From Streptomyces filamentosus (GTDB lineage Bacteria > Actinomycetota > Actinomycetes > Streptomycetales > Streptomycetaceae): a DNA stretch of 64,000 bases. The translations under genes and the position numbers were made by a program. Each line of letters starts with the position of its first letter. Position 1 is the stretch's first letter. The stretch covers positions 2,889,001 to 2,953,000 of the forward strand of contig NZ_BNBE01000001.1 of the NCBI RefSeq assembly GCF_014654895.1. Reading direction: 5' to 3'. This document shows positions 52,689 through 61,613 of this stretch, in pieces. A model generated the notes under the pieces. The model did not search any database. It was not told where the DNA came from and worked only from the letters and a program-made list of their open reading frames with translations.

Positions 52689-53573
52689 ATGCGACGTCTT
52701 ATCGCCCTGTTCGCGGCCCTCTGTACGGCAGTCGGGCTCGCGATCCTCCTCCCCGCCACCGCCGGAGCGGCCCCCGCCTGCGTCGGCGCCTGGAACTCGG
52801 GCCAGGTCTACACCGGCGGCATGACCGCCTCGTACAACGGCCACAACTGGTACGCGAAGTGGTGGACGCAGAACGAGCGTCCCGGCTCCAGCGACGTCTG
52901 GCGCGACGAGGGCGCCTGCGGCACGGGCGGCGGCGGAGGCACCCCCGACCCCTCTGGATTCGTCGTCACCGAGGCCCAGTTCAACCAGATGTTCCCGAAC
53001 CGGAACCCCTTCTACACGTACGCGGGCCTGGTCGCCGCCGCCAAGAAGTACCCGGCCTTCGCGGGCACCGGCAGCGACACCGTGAAGAAGCAGGAGGCCG
53101 CGGCCTTCCTCGCCAACGTCTCCCACGAGACCGGCGGCCTCTACTACATCGTCGAGCAGAACACCGCCAACTACCCCCACTACTGCGACGCGAACCAGCC
53201 CTACGGCTGCCCGGCCGGCCAGGCCGCCTACTACGGCCGCGGCCCGATCCAGCTCTCCTGGAACTTCAACTACAAGGCCGCCGGCGACGCCCTCGGCATC
53301 GACCTCCTGAACAACCCCTGGCGCGTCGAGCAGGACCCGGCCGTCGCCATGATGACGGGCCTCTGGTACTGGAACACCCAGAACGGCCCCGGCACCATGA
53401 CCGCCCACAACGCCATGGTCAACGGCGCCGGCTTCGGCCAGACCATCTGGGCGATCAACGGCTCCCTGGAGTGCAACGGCGGCAACCCCGCCCAGGTCCA
53501 GAGCCGCGTCACCAAGTACCAGCAGTTCACCCAGATCCTCGGCGTCCCCGCCGGATCCAACCTCTCCTGCTGA
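52689..53573 (+). CDS. Secreted family 19 chitinase with chitin-binding domain
   Basis: A 294-residue exported enzyme: signal peptide (LIALFAALCTAVGLAILLP, cleavage near AGA-AP), a CBM5/12 chitin-binding domain (ACVGAWNSGQVYTGGMTASY with WYAKWWTQNERP, residues 30-78), a Gly-rich linker, and a GH19 domain with the catalytic Glu in ANVSHETGGLYY and the YYGRGPIQLSWNFNY signature. Hydrolyses chitin by inversion; similar streptomycete enzymes have antifungal activity. GGAAGG precedes the ATG. Likely induced by chitin through DasR. Confidence 0.97.
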   Translation: MRRLIALFAALCTAVGLAILLPATAGAAPACVGAWNSGQVYTGGMTASYNGHNWYAKWWTQNERPGSSDVWRDEGACGTGGGGGTPDPSGFVVTEAQFNQMFPNRNPFYTYAGLVAAAKKYPAFAGTGSDTVKKQEAAAFLANVSHETGGLYYIVEQNTANYPHYCDANQPYGCPAGQAAYYGRGPIQLSWNFNYKAAGDALGIDLLNNPWRVEQDPAVAMMTGLWYWNTQNGPGTMTAHNAMVNGAGFGQTIWAINGSLECNGGNPAQVQSRVTKYQQFTQILGVPAGSNLSC

Positions 53574-53589
53574 TCCCGCACCGCCCTCC

Positions 53590-54501
53590 TCAGCTCGCCC
53601 TGACCACCCAGGTCAGGGCGAGCGCGGGGGTGAACGAGGCGAGAAAGGCGGGCAGCTGGTCGTAGCCCGCCACCTGGAACCCCAGCGCCACCGGCAGCAG
53701 CAGCACGAGCCCGGCGAACAGGATCCCGAGCGCGGGCAGATGGACCGCAGGCCGGAAGCGGCGCAGCCAGTGCAGGTCGGGCGCCTCCATCTGCGACTTC
53801 AGGATCACCCCGGCGATGATCACCCACGGCCACACCCAGACGCCCAGGTCGACGCTGAGGAACAGCGCGCCCTCCTCCACCTGGTCGTGCTCGGTCACCG
53901 GCTCGTCCGGGAGCGCCGGCGCGTAGTACACCGCCACCTCCGCGCCCGGCGCGAGCGGCTCGGCCGCGGAGTACATCTCCTCCACCAGGACCTCGCGGGG
54001 CCCGGCGGAGAAGGGCACCCGCACCACGACGTCGGTGAGGTAGTACGCGTCGTTGTCCTGGCTCTGGGGCACGAACTCCGGCTCCCCGGAGACCCGTACG
54101 ACCGGCACCTCGAACTCCCCGTACCCGGCGGCCAGCATCCGCTCCTCCCACTGCCCCCGGGCGGTGCTCGGCGTGAAGACCACCAGGAACGCGGCGACGG
54201 TGGCCAGCGCGATCCCGAAGCCGAAGACGTACGGCAGCGCCGGGTTGGGCCCACCGGACCCACGGCGCGCGCGGGGCTTGCGCGGCCGGTCGCCGAAGTG
54301 GTCCGGTTCCTCCGGCTTCCGGCACGAGGCCACCGCCCAGGCGACGGCGAAGAGCGCCGAGGCCCCCGCGAGCCCCACCTCCCACACCAGCGGCGGGTAC
54401 GGCGAGACCCCGGCCAGCGAACACCCCACCGCCGCGCCCGCGCTGACGACCATCCCCCACCCGCAGATCCTGGTGGCGGCACTTCCCCCCGACGTGTACA
54501 T
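53590..54501 (-). CDS. DUF3592-like membrane protein
   Basis: A 303-residue protein with membrane helices at GWGMVVSAGAAVGCSLAGV, VGLAGASALFAVAWAVA, ALPYVFGFGIALATVAAFLVV, VWVWPWVIIAGVILK and LPALGILFAGLVLLLPVAL. The extracellular stretch (VVVRVPFSAGPREVLVEEMY, LAPGAEVAVYYAPALPDEP) is typical of DUF3592. Function unknown. I chose ATG 54501 because TATGCT sits 7 bases upstream (complement strand), a leaderless pattern; ATG 54513 is the alternative. Its last codons form the chitinase terminator. Confidence 0.8.
   Translation of the reverse strand: MYTSGGSAATRICGWGMVVSAGAAVGCSLAGVSPYPPLVWEVGLAGASALFAVAWAVASCRKPEEPDHFGDRPRKPRARRGSGGPNPALPYVFGFGIALATVAAFLVVFTPSTARGQWEERMLAAGYGEFEVPVVRVSGEPEFVPQSQDNDAYYLTDVVVRVPFSAGPREVLVEEMYSAAEPLAPGAEVAVYYAPALPDEPVTEHDQVEEGALFLSVDLGVWVWPWVIIAGVILKSQMEAPDLHWLRRFRPAVHLPALGILFAGLVLLLPVALGFQVAGYDQLPAFLASFTPALALTWVVRAS
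53593..53623. terminator. Terminator hairpin inside the end of the DUF3592-like gene
   Basis: 13-bp perfect stem (GCTCGCCCTGACC and complement), loop ACCCA, 20 bases after the chitinase stop and within the last codons of the opposing gene. Confidence 0.75.
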
Positions 54502-54536
54502 GGCGCGCAGCATAGGCCGCCCGGGTGGCCGGAGGG

Positions 54537-55001
54537 CTACCCCTCGCGGTCGGCCGCCGCCTCGACGGCCTCCAGCGCCGCCGAGAGCCGGTCGAGGACC
54601 CGCACGGTCTCCTCGAAGGCGTCGGGGCCGCCGAGTTCGGCCGTCAGCCGGGCGGCCAGCTCCGCGTGCCCCGGGTCGATCCGGGCGATCGCCGCCCGGC
54701 CCGCCCCGGTGGGGGCGAGCAGCTTGGCGCGGCGGTGCGCCGGGTTCGGGGCGTAGACGGCCAGGCCGTCGCGGACCAGCAGGTCGGCGATCCGCTGGAC
54801 GCTCTGCCGGGTGATGCCCATGACCCGGGCGATCCCCGCCACCGGCAGCGGCTCGGGCAGCACCGCCCCGAGCACCTGCCACCAGGCGGCGGTCAGCCCG
54901 GCGGGCTCGGCCAGCTTCTCCGCGACGGAGAGGAACTGCCCGTTGAGCCGGAAGACGCCGAGCGCGGTCCGGCTCAGGGCGTCCTGCTGGACCCGGCTCA
55001 T
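54537..55001 (-). CDS. MarR-family transcriptional regulator
   Basis: A 154-residue winged-helix repressor. The HTH reads PLPVAGIARVMGITRQSVQRIADLLVRDGL, the wing follows (YAPNPAHRRAKLLAPTGAG) and terminal helices form the dimer interface. It is the second gene of a two-gene operon with the DJ-1/PfpI gene (ATGA overlap), and two tandem palindromes at the operon's start suggest autorepression. The inducer is probably an electrophile or aromatic compound detoxified by the partner, by analogy. Confidence 0.9.
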   Translation of the reverse strand: MSRVQQDALSRTALGVFRLNGQFLSVAEKLAEPAGLTAAWWQVLGAVLPEPLPVAGIARVMGITRQSVQRIADLLVRDGLAVYAPNPAHRRAKLLAPTGAGRAAIARIDPGHAELAARLTAELGGPDAFEETVRVLDRLSAALEAVEAAADREG

Positions 55002-55591
55002 CCGTTGAGCTCGGCGAAGGCCGCCGGGTCGGAGTCGTGGAAGAGCCGGTACCAGGCGTCCCGCTTCCCCTCGTACGCGCCGAGCCGGGCGAAGATCTCG
55101 CGGGCGAAGGCGACCGGCTCGGTCGGGCCCGCCGTGATCAGGTCCCCGTCGGTGACGGCGTCGGCCTCCACGTACCGCTCCGCGCCCGCGTAGCCGGTCG
55201 CGGCGAGGTAGAAGGAGACGGCAGAGGTGTGCGCCCGGTCGTCGAGCAGCCCCTCCCGGGCGAGCCCGGCGGTGGCCCCGCAGATGGCGGCGACCGGCAC
55301 CCCGGCGTCGAGGAAGGTCCGCGCGGCGGCGGTGAAGGGGGCGAGCTCGTCGCCCTCGTCGTACTTCTCGGCCCCGGGCAGGATCAGCAGGGCGCTGTCC
55401 TCCGGGCGCAGCTCGTCCAGCGCGAGCTCGGGCACGATCCGGATCCCGGCGATCGTGGTGACGGGCTTCCCGGCCTCGGTCCCCACGGTCCGCACGGTGA
55501 ACCCGGCGCGGGCGAGCCACGCGGTGGCGTGCCCCGTCTCCCAGTCGGCGAGGGTGTCGTACACGGCGAGGTGAACGGTCTTCGAGGTCAT
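54998..55591 (-). CDS. DJ-1/PfpI family protein
   Basis: A 197-residue alpha/beta protein of the DJ-1/PfpI (type 1 glutamine amidotransferase-like) superfamily. The nucleophile elbow is VAAICGATAGLA with the Cys near residue 103; LLILPGAEKYDEGDEL carries the conserved Gly/Glu region. Members act as glyoxalases, chaperones or proteases; activity not determinable. The start codon overlaps the first palindromic operator. Cotranscribed with the MarR gene. Confidence 0.9.
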   Translation of the reverse strand: MTSKTVHLAVYDTLADWETGHATAWLARAGFTVRTVGTEAGKPVTTIAGIRIVPELALDELRPEDSALLILPGAEKYDEGDELAPFTAAARTFLDAGVPVAAICGATAGLAREGLLDDRAHTSAVSFYLAATGYAGAERYVEADAVTDGDLITAGPTEPVAFAREIFARLGAYEGKRDAWYRLFHDSDPAAFAELNG

Positions 55592-55606
55592 GACAGCAGA
55601 CTGTCA
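55591..55606. promoter_or_regulatory. MarR operator 1
   Basis: TGACAG-CAGA-CTGTCA, perfect 6-base arms, overlapping the start codon of the DJ-1/PfpI gene. Confidence 0.75.
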
Positions 55607-55609
55607 AAA

Positions 55610-55625
55610 CGACAGGATGCTGTCA
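55610..55625. promoter_or_regulatory. MarR operator 2
   Basis: CGACAG-GATG-CTGTCA, five perfect arm pairs, with its centre 19 bases from operator 1 (almost two helical turns). Tandem placement suggests cooperative binding. Confidence 0.72.
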
Positions 55626-55758
55626 ATTGGAACTTCTCCGGAGCCCGCGACGAAATCCGCAGCGGCCCGCCCGGCAGAGCACAGTGTCGCGTCCGGCGCG
55701 TTCTCGGTGGACAAGATGGTGATGGCCGCCCCACCTGGGGTTCCTTACCCTTCGGTGC

Positions 55759-57120
55759 ATGACCCCTCATGTCGTACCCGACCCCCAGGCCGGCGCCGCC
55801 GTCAAGGCCGCGGACCGCGCGCACGTCTTCCACAGCTGGTCCGCCCAGGGCCTGATCGACCCGCTCGCCGTGGCCGGCGCGGAGGGGTCGTACTTCTGGG
55901 ACTACGACGGCAACCGCTACCTCGACTTCACCAGCGGCCTCGTCTACACCAACATCGGCTACCAGCACCCCAAGGTGGTCGCCGCCATCCAGGAGCAGGC
56001 CGCGAAGCTCGCCACCTTCGCGCCCGCCTTCGCCGTCGACGTCCGCTCCGAGGCCGCACGCCTCATCGCCGAGCGGACCCCCGGCGACCTGGACAAGATC
56101 TTCTTCACCAACGGCGGCGCCGAGGCCGTCGAGAACGCCGTCCGGATGGCCCGGCTGCACACCGGCCGCCACAAGGTGCTCTCCGCCTTCCGCTCGTACC
56201 ACGGCGCCACCTCCACCGCGATCAACCTCACCGGCGACCCCCGCCGCTGGGCCTCCGACACCGGCTCGGCCGGCGTCGTGCGCTTCTGGGCGCCGTTCCT
56301 CTACCGCTCGCCCTTCTACGCGGAGACTGAGCAGCAGGAGTGCGAGCGGGCCCTCGCGCACCTGGAGGACACCATCGCCTTCGAGGGGCCCGGCACCATC
56401 GCCGCGATCATCCTGGAGACGATCCCCGGCACCGCCGGCATCATGACCCCGCCGCCCGGCTACCTCACCGGCGTCCGCGAGATCTGCGACAAGTACGGCA
56501 TCGTCTTCGTCCTCGACGAGGTCATGGCCGGCTTCGGCCGCACCGGCAAGTGGTTCGCCGCCGAGCACTTCGACGTCGTCCCCGACCTGATGACCTTCGC
56601 CAAGGGCGTCAACTCCGGCTACGTGCCGCTCGGCGGCGTCGCCATCAGCGAGAGGATCGCGGCCACCTTCGAGACCCGCCCCTACCCCGGCGGCCTCACC
56701 TACTCCGGCCACCCGCTGGCCTGCGCCGCCGCCGTCGCCACCATCCAGGTGATGGAGGACGAGAAGGTCGTCGAGAACGCCGCCCGCATCGGCGAGACCG
56801 TCCTCGGCCCCGGCCTGCGCGAGCTCGCCGAGCGCCACCCGTCCGTCGGCGAGGTCCGCGGCACGGGCGTCTTCTGGGCGCTCGACCTGGTCAGGAACAA
56901 GGAGACGCGCGAGCCGCTCGTCCCGTACAACGCGGCCGGCGAGGCCAACGCCCCCATGGCCGCCTTCGGCGCCGCGGCCAAGAAGAACGGCCTGTGGCCC
57001 TTCGTCAACATGAACCGCACCCACGCCGTCCCGGCGTGCAACGTCACCGACGACGAGGTCAAGGAGGGCCTGGCGGCCCTCGACGCGGCCCTCACCGTCG
57101 CCGACGAGCACACGGTCTGA
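55759..57120 (+). CDS. Class III (omega) aminotransferase
   Basis: A 453-residue fold-type I PLP enzyme: YFWDYDGNRYLDFTSGLVYTN opens the domain, FFTNGGAEAVENAVRMAR binds phosphate, VLDEVMAGFGRTGKWFA contacts PLP, and the lysine is in LMTFAKGVNSGYVPLGGV near residue 280. Similar enzymes use beta-alanine, taurine or diamines with pyruvate or oxoglutarate. TACCCT 7 bases before the ATG and no ribosome site suggest leaderless transcription. A GntR regulator follows and may control it. Confidence 0.93.
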   Translation: MTPHVVPDPQAGAAVKAADRAHVFHSWSAQGLIDPLAVAGAEGSYFWDYDGNRYLDFTSGLVYTNIGYQHPKVVAAIQEQAAKLATFAPAFAVDVRSEAARLIAERTPGDLDKIFFTNGGAEAVENAVRMARLHTGRHKVLSAFRSYHGATSTAINLTGDPRRWASDTGSAGVVRFWAPFLYRSPFYAETEQQECERALAHLEDTIAFEGPGTIAAIILETIPGTAGIMTPPPGYLTGVREICDKYGIVFVLDEVMAGFGRTGKWFAAEHFDVVPDLMTFAKGVNSGYVPLGGVAISERIAATFETRPYPGGLTYSGHPLACAAAVATIQVMEDEKVVENAARIGETVLGPGLRELAERHPSVGEVRGTGVFWALDLVRNKETREPLVPYNAAGEANAPMAAFGAAAKKNGLWPFVNMNRTHAVPACNVTDDEVKEGLAALDAALTVADEHTV

Positions 57121-57286
57121 ACCGGTCCGCGGCCGGGCCCCGGCCCGCGCCGCGCACCGCCGCACACGGTCCGGCGCCGTCCGCCGACGGCACGGCACGG
57201 CGTCACCCGGTGTGACGGGCGCCTCCTCCGGGAAACCGGGTCTCGACTAGAGTCTCCCGGAACCTCATGGAGGGGGCCCCGCCCGC

Positions 57287-58006
57287 ATGCCCGGCACGTC
57301 CGCGAACAGCGCCGTCACCCGCAGCACCCTCAGCCGGCAGATCGCGGACGCGCTCCGTGACGAAGTCCTCGCGGGGCGTCTCCGGCCCGGGCAGGAGTTC
57401 ACCGTCAAGCAGATCGCGGAGCAGTACGGCGTCTCCGCCACCCCGGTCCGCGAGGCCCTCGTCGACCTCTGCGCCCAGGGGCTGCTCGACGCCGACCAGC
57501 ACCGCGGCTACCGGGTCCACGGCTTCACGCTCGCCGACTACCGGGACATGGCCGAGGCCCGGATGCTCGTCGTCGACGGCCTCTTCCGCCGCCACGCCCT
57601 GCGGGCCGCGGCCCCGCCGCCCGAGCCGGACCCCCACATCGGGGTCGTCCTGGTGTCGATACGCCGCCGGGCCGAGGCCGCGGCCCGCGCCGCCCGGACC
57701 GGCGACCTCGACGTCCTCATCGGCTACGACCTCCGCTACTGGCACGAGCTGGCCCGGCTGGTCGCCCGCAACGACCACCTCGCCGCCTTCCTGCACCGCC
57801 TCCGCGTCCAGAGCTGGGCCTTCTCCGTGCCCCACCTGCGGGCCGCGCGGGACCTCTCCGGCGGGCTCTGGGGCGGGCACGTGGAACTGGTCGACGCCGT
57901 CACCCGGGGCGACGCGGAGGCCGCCGCCGGAGTCGTACGGGACCACCACGCGCACTGCCTGGCGTGGGCCGACCGCCTGGAGGCGGGTGCCCGCCCGGCG
58001 GGTTGA
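57287..58006 (+). CDS. GntR-family (FCD) transcriptional regulator
   Basis: A 239-residue regulator. The N-terminal winged helix has LSRQIADALRDEVLAGRLRPGQEF and the recognition helix YGVSATPVREALVDLCAQGLL; an FCD-type all-helical ligand domain follows, with the metal-site His/Asp candidates in RYWHELARL and DHHAHCLAW. It lies 166 bases after the class III aminotransferase on the same strand, so amino acid or diamine catabolism is a plausible theme. GGAGGGGG precedes the ATG; TAGAGT at 57248 may be its -10 box. Confidence 0.92.
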   Translation: MPGTSANSAVTRSTLSRQIADALRDEVLAGRLRPGQEFTVKQIAEQYGVSATPVREALVDLCAQGLLDADQHRGYRVHGFTLADYRDMAEARMLVVDGLFRRHALRAAAPPPEPDPHIGVVLVSIRRRAEAAARAARTGDLDVLIGYDLRYWHELARLVARNDHLAAFLHRLRVQSWAFSVPHLRAARDLSGGLWGGHVELVDAVTRGDAEAAAGVVRDHHAHCLAWADRLEAGARPAG

Positions 58007-58102
58007 GGCCCCGCTTCCCGGGGCAGGTCCTCCACGGGTGGGCGTCGTCGGCCCCGCCGACTACCCTGGCCCTCCCCGAAACTGACGGAGAGCGAGCCTC
58101 CC

Positions 58103-58753
58103 TTGGCCTGTGACCTGTGGCTGGTCCCCCTCGTCGACGTGCTGTGCCACAGCCCCGACAACCCCTTCGCCGAAGACCTCGCCGCCTACGACGCCGTGCT
58201 CAGCGCCTCGGGCCTGCCGACCGTGCCCGTGTACGCGTACATGCCGGGGCTCTCCGGCGACGTCGCGCCGGTCGCCGGCTTCGACTACGAGGCCCTGCAC
58301 TTCCTGCGCCGCGCCTACCTGCTCGCGGTCTGCGGCCTGCCGGTCGAGCCGGTCGGCGAGCTCGGCGGGGACTACGAGCAGCTCCTGGAGATGTTCGAGG
58401 CCACCGCCCAGCAGTCGCACCTGGTCTGGCACTACGACCACGCGGGCGCCTACGTGCCGGTGGACTTCCCCGTGCCGCTCTCCAGCGACCGGCTCCTGGA
58501 AGGGGGCGGCCCGCTCGGCTCCTCGTACGGACTGCTGCGGGAGCTTGAATTCGTGGCCCCCGCCCTCGGCATCGACCCGATGAACCCCCCGGCCCCGCCC
58601 GCCCCGCCCGCCCGGCCCACCGAGCTGGAGGAGCCGGCCGCCCCCGTCCCGCACGACGACGGCCCCTTCGCCCGGGAGCGGCACGTCTGGCTGGGCCTCC
58701 ACGCGGCGGCGACCCGCAGCCTCGCCCAGGGCTCGATGATCATGCTCAGCTGA
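58103..58753 (+). CDS. Conserved hypothetical protein
   Basis: A 216-residue soluble protein of no family I recognise. The core has LVPLVDVLCHSPDNPFAEDLA, a Tyr/aromatic stretch (VYAYMPGLSG) and HFLRRAYLLAVCGLPVEPVGEL, then a Pro-rich linker (NPPAPPAPPARPTELEEP) and a C-terminal helix. It starts at TTG with GGAGAGCGAG about 8 bases upstream. Codon bias is typical of a real gene. Converges with the SLATT gene, 34 bases between stop codons. Confidence 0.72.
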   Translation: MACDLWLVPLVDVLCHSPDNPFAEDLAAYDAVLSASGLPTVPVYAYMPGLSGDVAPVAGFDYEALHFLRRAYLLAVCGLPVEPVGELGGDYEQLLEMFEATAQQSHLVWHYDHAGAYVPVDFPVPLSSDRLLEGGGPLGSSYGLLRELEFVAPALGIDPMNPPAPPAPPARPTELEEPAAPVPHDDGPFARERHVWLGLHAAATRSLAQGSMIMLS

Positions 58754-58787
58754 CCCCCGTCCCCGCCGCGGCGGCCCCGGAAGGCCC

Positions 58788-59510
58788 TCAGCGGGTCTCC
58801 GGGGGCCGCTGGCGCGGCATGTTCGGGCGGGTGCCCGGCGGCAGCGGGAAGCGGCCGGACGGGTACGCCGCCTCCTGCCTGGCCGGTACGACCCCGACCG
58901 ACTGGAGCGCCAGCGGCGCCGGGCCCGAGCGGAACTCCACCATCCAGTCCGCCGTCTCCGCCCGCACCAGCTCCGTCACGTCCTCCGAGAAGCGCCGCAG
59001 CACCCCCAGGCACCGCTCGGCGGCCTCGCTGGCGGTGCCCTCCGTGGGCCCGAGGACCTCCCGCACGCTCTCCGAGGCCCAGTCGAACTGGAGGGCCTGG
59101 AGCCGCCGCTGCACGGCCTGGGCGGTGGCCACGTCCCTTATCCAGCCCGACGTCAGCCCGAAGTAGCGGTCGCAGGCCATGCAGGCCGCGCCCAGCAGCA
59201 GCGACAGATAGCCCCAGCCGGCCGTGCCCGCGGCGACCCCGGTCAGGTCGAGCAGCGGCAGCGCCGCCCCGGCGATCACGCCGAGCGCGGTCCCGACCCG
59301 CAGCACGCGGGCGGAGCGCCGCTTCCAGACCCGGTCCGAGAGGTACCACTCCGCGGTGCGCAGGGCGCCGGCCTCCACCCACCGGTAGAGCTCGTCGAGG
59401 CGCTCCGCGGGCTCGCCCCAGTCGCCCAGGGGGAAGGGCTTCCCCGTCAGATCTCCGTGGACGTCTTCCCCGGGCTGCCCCGGCGGCTGCATCTCCGGCT
59501 GGTGGCTCAC
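58788..59510 (-). CDS. SLATT-domain two-helix membrane protein
   Basis: A 240-residue protein with the SLATT layout: soluble helix (LDELYRWVEAGALRTAEWYLSDRVWKR), two membrane helices (VGTALGVIAGAALPLLDLTGV and WGYLSLLLGAACMACDRYF, about 72-115), then a long helix with WIRDVATAQAVQRRLQAL. SLATT proteins were proposed as pore-forming effectors paired with nucleotide-sensing or cyclase genes in conflict systems. No such partner is adjacent; this streptomycete version may be housekeeping. The tail is Pro/Arg-rich. Confidence 0.8.
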   Translation of the reverse strand: MSHQPEMQPPGQPGEDVHGDLTGKPFPLGDWGEPAERLDELYRWVEAGALRTAEWYLSDRVWKRRSARVLRVGTALGVIAGAALPLLDLTGVAAGTAGWGYLSLLLGAACMACDRYFGLTSGWIRDVATAQAVQRRLQALQFDWASESVREVLGPTEGTASEAAERCLGVLRRFSEDVTELVRAETADWMVEFRSGPAPLALQSVGVVPARQEAAYPSGRFPLPPGTRPNMPRQRPPETR

Positions 59511-59781
59511 CGGGGGACTCCTCTGTTCAGCCCAGCGTTCGTGTCGCTCGTGTCCTTCTGTGACGTGCGGTGCACGTGGTGCCTGCCCTTCCTACCGCCG
59601 AATGGTGGGCGGCGGGCCCGGAATCCCGGGATCTCCGCCCGCAAGAGGGTGTTGATCAGGTAGAGGAGCCCGCAGTTTCTCACCCGAAAGAGTTGTCGCG
59701 GCAGGGCGCTCCACGACCACGTAGGCTCGGAACACCGGCACCAGACGTGGCGGACCGAACCTTCAACCACGAGGAGTGACC

Positions 59782-60117
59782 GTGATCCCCGGTGGCGGCC
59801 AGCCCAACATGCAGCAGATCCTCCAGCAGGCCCAGAAGATGCAGCAGGACCTCGCCCGCGCCCAGCAGGAGCTCGCGGCGACCGAGGTCGACGGCCAGGC
59901 GGGCGGCGGCCTGGTGAAGGCCACCGTGACCGGCTCGGGCGAGCTGCGCGGCCTGGTCATCGACCCGAAGGCCGTGGACCCGGAGGACACCGAGACCCTG
60001 GCCGACCTGATCGTGGCCGCCGTGCAGGCCGCGAACGACAACGCGCAGCAGCTCCAGCAGGCCAAGCTGGGCCCGCTGGCGCAGGGCCTGGGCGGGATGC
60101 CGGGCCTGGGCTTCTGA
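59782..60117 (+). CDS. YbaB/EbfC nucleoid-associated protein
   Basis: A 111-residue DNA-binding dimer. [20 protein letters not shown] is the typical Gln/Met-rich helix; [23 protein letters not shown] is the beta sheet; the C-terminus is Gly/Met-rich. Binds DNA and shapes the nucleoid; the genetic pairing with recR is nearly universal. I chose GTG 59782 over 59776 because AGGAG is 5 bases upstream. recR starts 57 bases later and is co-transcribed. Confidence 0.94.
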   Translation: MIPGGGQPNMQQILQQAQKMQQDLARAQQELAATEVDGQAGGGLVKATVTGSGELRGLVIDPKAVDPEDTETLADLIVAAVQAANDNAQQLQQAKLGPLAQGLGGMPGLGF

Positions 60118-60174
60118 GCGGGCCCCCAGCCACTAACGTAAGAAGACAAGAGCACTCCCCGGAAGGGCGTTCCG

Positions 60175-60774
60175 TTGTACGAAGGCGTGGTCCAGGACCT
60201 GATCGACGAGCTGGGCAGGCTGCCCGGCGTCGGTCCCAAGAGCGCGCAGCGGATCGCCTTCCACGTCCTCCAGGCGGAGCCGACGGACGTGCGGCGCCTC
60301 GCCCACGCGCTCCTGGAGGTCAAGGAGAAGGTCCGGTTCTGCGCGGTCTGCGGGAACGTGGCGCAGCAGGAGCAGTGCAACATCTGCCGCGACCCGCGCC
60401 GGGACCTGACCGTCATCTGCGTGGTCGAGGAGCCGAAGGACGTCGTCGCGATCGAGCGGACCCGCGAGTTCCGGGGGCGGTACCACGTCCTCGGCGGCGC
60501 GATCAGCCCGATCGAGGGCGTCGGCCCGGACGACCTGCGGATCCGGGAGCTGCTCGCCCGCCTCGCGGACGGGACGGTCACCGAGCTGATCCTGGCGACC
60601 GACCCCAACCTGGAGGGCGAGGCCACGGCCACCTACCTGGCGCGGATGATCAAGCCCATGGGGCTGAAGGTCACCCGGCTCGCGAGCGGTCTGCCGGTCG
60701 GCGGCGACCTGGAGTACGCCGACGAGGTGACGCTCGGCCGTGCCTTCGAGGGGCGGAGGCTGCTAGATGTATGA
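60175..60774 (+). CDS. recR: Recombination protein RecR
   Basis: A 199-residue protein acting with RecF and RecO to load RecA at gaps. Order: helix-hairpin-helix ([21 protein letters not shown]), a zinc finger with [16 protein letters not shown] (four Cys, about residues 55-70), a TOPRIM domain ([17 protein letters not shown] and [13 protein letters not shown]) and the C-terminal [22 protein letters not shown] motif. TTG start with GGAAGGG upstream. The DUF5063 gene follows 35 bases later. Confidence 0.97.
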   Translation: MYEGVVQDLIDELGRLPGVGPKSAQRIAFHVLQAEPTDVRRLAHALLEVKEKVRFCAVCGNVAQQEQCNICRDPRRDLTVICVVEEPKDVVAIERTREFRGRYHVLGGAISPIEGVGPDDLRIRELLARLADGTVTELILATDPNLEGEATATYLARMIKPMGLKVTRLASGLPVGGDLEYADEVTLGRAFEGRRLLDV

Positions 60775-60809
60775 CGACCGGGCCGGCGCGCTCCCAGGGA
60801 GGCTCCTCG

Positions 60810-61466
60810 ATGTCTGACCCCACGCTGCACTCCATCACGCAGAGCCCCGACGACTTCGCGGTGCAGATCGCCGACTCCGTCGAGAGCTTCATCGTCGCCA
60901 CGACCGAGGTCGCCAAGGGCGACGAGCCGGACAGCGCGGTGCCGTTCCTGCTCCTGGAGGTCTCCCAGCTGCTGCTGGCCGGCGGCCGGCTGGGCGCGCA
61001 CGAGGACATCGTCCCGGACGAGCGGTACGAGCCGGACACGGGCCCGGAGCCGGACGTGGACGAGCTGCGGGAGCGGTTCGCCGTCATGCTGGACCCGGTC
61101 GACGTCTTCTCCGAGGTCTTCGACCCGTACGAGCCCCGCAAGGCGCCCGTCCCGGCCCGCATCTCGGACAGCCTCGCGGACATCGTCACCGACCTCCGGC
61201 ACGGCCTCGCCCACTACCGCGCGGGCCGGGTCTCCGAGGCCCTGTGGTGGTGGCAGTTCTCCTACTTCTCCAACTGGGGCCCCACCGCCTCCGCCACCCT
61301 CCGCGCCCTCCAGTCCCTCGTCGCCCACGTCCGCCTCGACCAGCCCCTGGCCGCCCTCGACGGCCTCGACACGGACGAGGACCTGACCGAGGACGACCTC
61401 GCCGAGGAGGCGGGCCGGGTGATGGTCCAGGAGATCGCGGGACCGCTGGGGATGAAGGGGCGCTAG
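60810..61466 (+). CDS. DUF5063 family protein
   Basis: A 218-residue acidic soluble protein: FAVQIADSVESFIVATTEVA, LLEVSQLLLAGGRLGAHEDI, DVDELRERFAVMLDPVDVFSEVFD and a Trp-rich ALWWWQFSYFSNWGPTAS block characteristic of DUF5063. Position after ybaB-recR is conserved in streptomycetes. No biochemical role known. CAGGGAGGCTCCTCG precedes the ATG. Confidence 0.87.
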   Translation: MSDPTLHSITQSPDDFAVQIADSVESFIVATTEVAKGDEPDSAVPFLLLEVSQLLLAGGRLGAHEDIVPDERYEPDTGPEPDVDELRERFAVMLDPVDVFSEVFDPYEPRKAPVPARISDSLADIVTDLRHGLAHYRAGRVSEALWWWQFSYFSNWGPTASATLRALQSLVAHVRLDQPLAALDGLDTDEDLTEDDLAEEAGRVMVQEIAGPLGMKGR

Positions 61467-61559
61467 CCCCGCCCCGGACGTGCCGGGACCCGCTTTGATC
61501 ATTACGTGAGCACGTCGTCTCACCATCCGGTACCACCCTGGCGTTTTCCGGCCGCTCGT

Positions 61560-61565
61560 TAGACT
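61560..61565 (+). promoter_or_regulatory. Candidate lysC -10 box
   Basis: TAGACT, a good -10 hexamer, 48 bases before the lysC start codon; no clear -35. The leader carries GAGCGAGGAGCG as ribosome site. Confidence 0.5.
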
Positions 61566-61613
61566 GAACCGACCGCAGCGCGGGCTGCGGCACCGACCGA
61601 GCGAGGAGCGCAC

